From contig CALBTT010000083.1 of the NCBI GenBank assembly GCA_937967645.1, forward strand, positions 1 to 6,438: a stretch of 6,438 nucleotides of DNA, written 5' to 3'. The notes beneath the pieces are model-generated. The model was given only the letters and a program-made list of their open reading frames with translations. It had not been told where the DNA came from and ran no database searches. The DNA is from an uncultured Zoogloea sp. (GTDB lineage Bacteria; Pseudomonadota; Gammaproteobacteria; Burkholderiales; Rhodocyclaceae). Positions 4,469 to 6,438 of this stretch are shown one piece after another; the first letter of the stretch is position 1, and each line of letters starts with the position of its first letter. The position numbers and the translations under genes were made by a program.

Positions 4469-6160
4469 TCACGGCGCGGGGCCGATGCGTTCGTCGGCCA
4501 TCGCAGCAGCGTCGGCCGGAAGCGCGTCGCCCAGCGTCAGGCTCGTGCCGGTCGGAACCAGCAGCAGATCATCGTCGGCATCAGCGGACGCCTCGGGCTT
4601 GGCATCACCGAGGAAGCGCGCCTTCACGAAGTCCGGCGTGATCGGCCTGCGGCCGTGCTCGCCAAAAACCACGTTGCGCACAGCCGCGTCCGTCTGCTCC
4701 TTGTCCCAGCCGTTCTGAGCGCCTTCCTGCACCACTCGCAGGTACTGCTGATGCAGGCCCTGCAAGGCCAACTCCACCTTCTCCGGCGACATGAGGCCCA
4801 CGGCGGCTTCACGCACCTGCCCAGCGAACCTATCCCACTGCTGGCGGCGCTCGTCGTTGGCACGCAGTTCCTCGACAAGCTGGCGCACCAGCATCGAGTT
4901 CATGTCGTCCACCGTGTAGCCGTTGCGCTCGGCCGAGTCCATGTAGCGCGTGAAATCCGGCGCGACGAAGCCCAGCGTCTCTTCGACGGCATCGCCCGGA
5001 ATGTTGTGCCTGCGGGCGGCCTCCTTCACTGAGGACTCGAAGCTGGCCCAGCGCGGGTCTTGCCGCCCCGCGCCAGCAGGCTCCTTCGCGGCCTCGGGCG
5101 GCATGAAGTTCGGGAGCACGCCCACGCCGCTGTCGCGCTTGCGCTGCGGCGGGTCTTTGGGCAGCAGGTTGTCTTGCAGGCGGGACTCGACAAGCGCCTT
5201 GAGTTCCGGCGCGTACTCGAAGATGTGATCGACGATCTTCTCCGCGTCCTTGGCAGCGCGGAAAAGCTCGTGCTTGTCCTTCTTGAGCACTTCGATCCAG
5301 TTCGAGGCGTACCGCGCATGGTTCTGCACGTTGCCCTCGATGCCCACCATCGAGTTCAGGAACATCGACGCGATCTCGGCGCGCAGTTCCTCCTTCGCGT
5401 ACTCCGGCGTGCCGAACGCGACCCCGGACAGCTTCCGATCCAGACGGCTCTCGTGACCCGTCCAGTGCGCAAGCTCATGCAGCGCAGTGGCGTAGTAGTC
5501 GGCCTCGGACTTGAAGCTGCTGCGCGGCGGCATCACGATGCCGTCCGCCCGGTTGTCGAAGTAAGCGGCGTTGGCGACAGCGCGGCCACCGGCCGTCTTG
5601 CTCAACGCCCGGTGCTCGATCTTTGCGCCCGTGGCTGCGATCAGTTGCTCGGCAAGCTCGTTGGGTTGCCACTTCACCTCGCGCTTGATCTCGGGCAGGC
5701 CCACGATGTCGCCACCGTTGAACACCACCGCGTAAAACACGAGCGGCTTGCGCGACGAGGCGATTTCCTCGTCGTCGTCGGGCGCGGCCGTGGCGGTCTT
5801 GCCCTTGGCTTCGTCCGGCTCGACGGCCTTGCCTTCGGCATCAAGCTCGCGCTGCGGCTTGACCTTCTGCTGGCCCCAGTCCCAGTATTCGACCAGTTCG
5901 CCCTTGGCACCCTTCTTGACGCTGTAGCCAGCGGCATTCGCCTGCTTGAGCGTCATCCAGCGCGGGTCATCGGACTCGCGCTCCAAGGCCCCGTACATCA
6001 GGTTCAGGACGTTGCCGCCCCGGTACTTGACCCCGGTGCCCGGATTGAACGGACGGACGTTGACGGCCTCCCAGCCCTTCTGCCACGGGAGTCCGTCGTG
6101 TTCCTCCATGAACTCGATTAGGCGGTCGGTCAGCCGCTTGCGAAAATCACCCCGCGACAT
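4469..6160 (-). CDS. ardC: ArdC-type antirestriction protein with zincin metallopeptidase domain
   Basis: A 563-residue protein of the ArdC family, known from conjugative plasmids, where it binds single-stranded DNA and protects incoming DNA from host restriction. The ArdC N-terminal domain (about 5-97) shows GLPWQKGW, NPGTGVKYRGGN and WMTLKQANAAGYSVKKGAKGE. An acidic, Ala/Lys/Glu-rich linker (about 98-137) follows. VFYAVVFNGGDIVGLPE then leads into a zincin-like peptidase domain of the polyvalent-protein type. It contains ATALHELAHWTGH with zinc motif H228-E229-x-x-H232, and EELRAEIAS with a likely third ligand near Glu258 or Glu262. The C-terminal half (about 340-563) is not part of short ArdC proteins of roughly 300 residues. 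It contains a duplicated helical unit (371-429 and 442-498) and an acidic tail. The ATG at 6160 has GGGGAG nine bases upstream, inside the end of the 53-aa gene. Whether it cleaves protein is unknown. Confidence 0.92.
   Translation of the reverse strand: MSRGDFRKRLTDRLIEFMEEHDGLPWQKGWEAVNVRPFNPGTGVKYRGGNVLNLMYGALERESDDPRWMTLKQANAAGYSVKKGAKGELVEYWDWGQQKVKPQRELDAEGKAVEPDEAKGKTATAAPDDDEEIASSRKPLVFYAVVFNGGDIVGLPEIKREVKWQPNELAEQLIAATGAKIEHRALSKTAGGRAVANAAYFDNRADGIVMPPRSSFKSEADYYATALHELAHWTGHESRLDRKLSGVAFGTPEYAKEELRAEIASMFLNSMVGIEGNVQNHARYASNWIEVLKKDKHELFRAAKDAEKIVDHIFEYAPELKALVESRLQDNLLPKDPPQRKRDSGVGVLPNFMPPEAAKEPAGAGRQDPRWASFESSVKEAARRHNIPGDAVEETLGFVAPDFTRYMDSAERNGYTVDDMNSMLVRQLVEELRANDERRQQWDRFAGQVREAAVGLMSPEKVELALQGLHQQYLRVVQEGAQNGWDKEQTDAAVRNVVFGEHGRRPITPDFVKARFLGDAKPEASADADDDLLLVPTGTSLTLGDALPADAAAMADERIGPAP
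4667..5050 (-). repeat. Tandem duplication inside the C-terminal part of ArdC (protein level)
   Basis: ArdC residues 371-429 and 442-498 align with an offset of 69-71 residues and few gaps. Shared positions are W371/W442, F374/F445, V378/V449, EAA (380-382/451-453), VE (392-393/462-463), L396/L466, NG (413-414/483-484) and VR (425-426/494-495). Each unit looks like about three helices. The DNA is no longer obviously repetitive, so the duplication is old. Confidence 0.5.
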
Positions 6161-6166
6161 GACCGA

Positions 6167-6328
6167 TTACTCCCCTGCCTGATCGACCACCTTCTCACCG
6201 TTGAACACCGGGAGCACCATTTCGTCCTTCTCGCCGAGCAGGCTCGGATCGAAGGTCATGCTCACGGGCAGTCGCTCGCCGGTTTCGGCGATGGCTTCGA
6301 GGTCATCTTGGGTCATCGTTTGGCTCAT
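6167..6328 (-). CDS. Small acidic hypothetical protein, 53 aa, upstream of ardC
   Basis: A short gene of 53 residues that I do not recognise. It is strongly acidic (about twelve Asp/Glu against three Lys/Arg), with DDLEAIAETGERLP near the start, MTFDPSLLGEKDE in the middle and FNGEKVVDQAGE at the end. It has no signal peptide and no membrane segment. Two ATGs stand back to back at 6331 and 6328; AGGAG lies seven bases from the second and four from the first, so I chose 6328. The TAA stop is six bases from the ardC start, and the ardC ribosome binding site lies inside its last codons, so the two are almost certainly translated together. Acidic partners of antirestriction genes can be DNA mimics, but at this size that is only a guess. 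Confidence 0.72.
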   Translation of the reverse strand: MSQTMTQDDLEAIAETGERLPVSMTFDPSLLGEKDEMVLPVFNGEKVVDQAGE

Positions 6329-6331
6329 CAT

Positions 6332-6438
6332 TTAGCTCCTTTTACCTTCATCATCAACATTTTTATTTGGCCAAGAGTCGTTTGTAGCCAGATAGAGTCG
6401 CCCTTAGCCGAAGCGTCCTATCTCGCTCCAGCTTATCT
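6332..6438 (-). promoter_or_regulatory. Upstream region of the 53-aa/ardC unit, with short repeats
   Basis: No gene is visible in these 107 bases. AAAAGGAG sits directly ahead of the 53-aa gene. Further up, the minus strand has two copies of CGACTCT, starting 20 bases apart (6400-6394 and 6380-6374). It also has an imperfect inverted repeat whose arms are AGATAG-GA-CGC and GCG-ACT-CTATCT (6423-6390). An AT-rich AAATAAAAAT could supply a -10 (TAAAAA) but no acceptable -35 is found at the right distance. The real promoter may lie in this region or beyond the window edge. Confidence 0.35.

Noticed and set aside
5060..6121. Plus-strand 353-codon open frame
   Set aside because: Antisense to ardC in the frame that GC-rich codon use tends to keep open; composition is Leu/Arg/Val-rich without domains.

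Overview
The window is GC-rich DNA of about 60% G+C, and every gene I support lies on the minus strand, so transcription runs from position 6438 towards 1. The gene set suggests the conserved backbone of an integrative and conjugative element, or a related genomic island, in a beta- or gammaproteobacterium of the Pseudomonas/Burkholderia/Xanthomonas type. It comprises an ArdC-type antirestriction protein, a PcfJ-like protein, a DUF1643 protein, a tiny membrane protein, an exported iron superoxide dismutase and a receiver-like protein. This host assignment is inferred from family content and base composition. No integrase, relaxase, type IV secretion gene, tRNA, insertion sequence or CRISPR array is visible.

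Layout in the direction of transcription: (1) 6438-6329 is an AT-richer leader with small repeats. (2) A 53-aa acidic protein (6328-6167) sits six bases ahead of ardC (6160-4469), which has an ArdC N-terminal domain, an HELAH zincin domain and an unassigned C-terminal part containing a tandem duplication. (3) An AT-rich gap holds the best promoter of the window (4414-4386). It is followed by a compact hairpin with a C-rich loop and eight Us, which I read as a small RNA or a leader attenuator. (4) A tightly coupled set follows: an 85-aa membrane protein (4284-4027), a PcfJ-like protein (4019-2268) and a DUF1643 protein (2271-1777). Stops and starts are 7 nt apart or overlap as ATGA. (5) A gap with several palindromes precedes a 98-aa orphan helical protein (1657-1361). 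(6) A second regulatory gap rich in TGTCAA/TTGACA motifs precedes a Tat-signal iron superoxide dismutase (1129-416), followed by a receiver-like gene that runs off the window (388-1).

The genes probably form four transcription units, each preceded by an AT-rich island. A plausible overall role is establishment and protection of a mobile element after transfer: ArdC against host restriction, periplasmic SodB against superoxide at the cell envelope, plus accessory proteins of unknown function. This joint role is inference. The most interesting item is the putative structured RNA at about 4379-4300. Its loop carries an anti-Shine-Dalgarno sequence that can also pair with the ribosome binding site of the gene just downstream.
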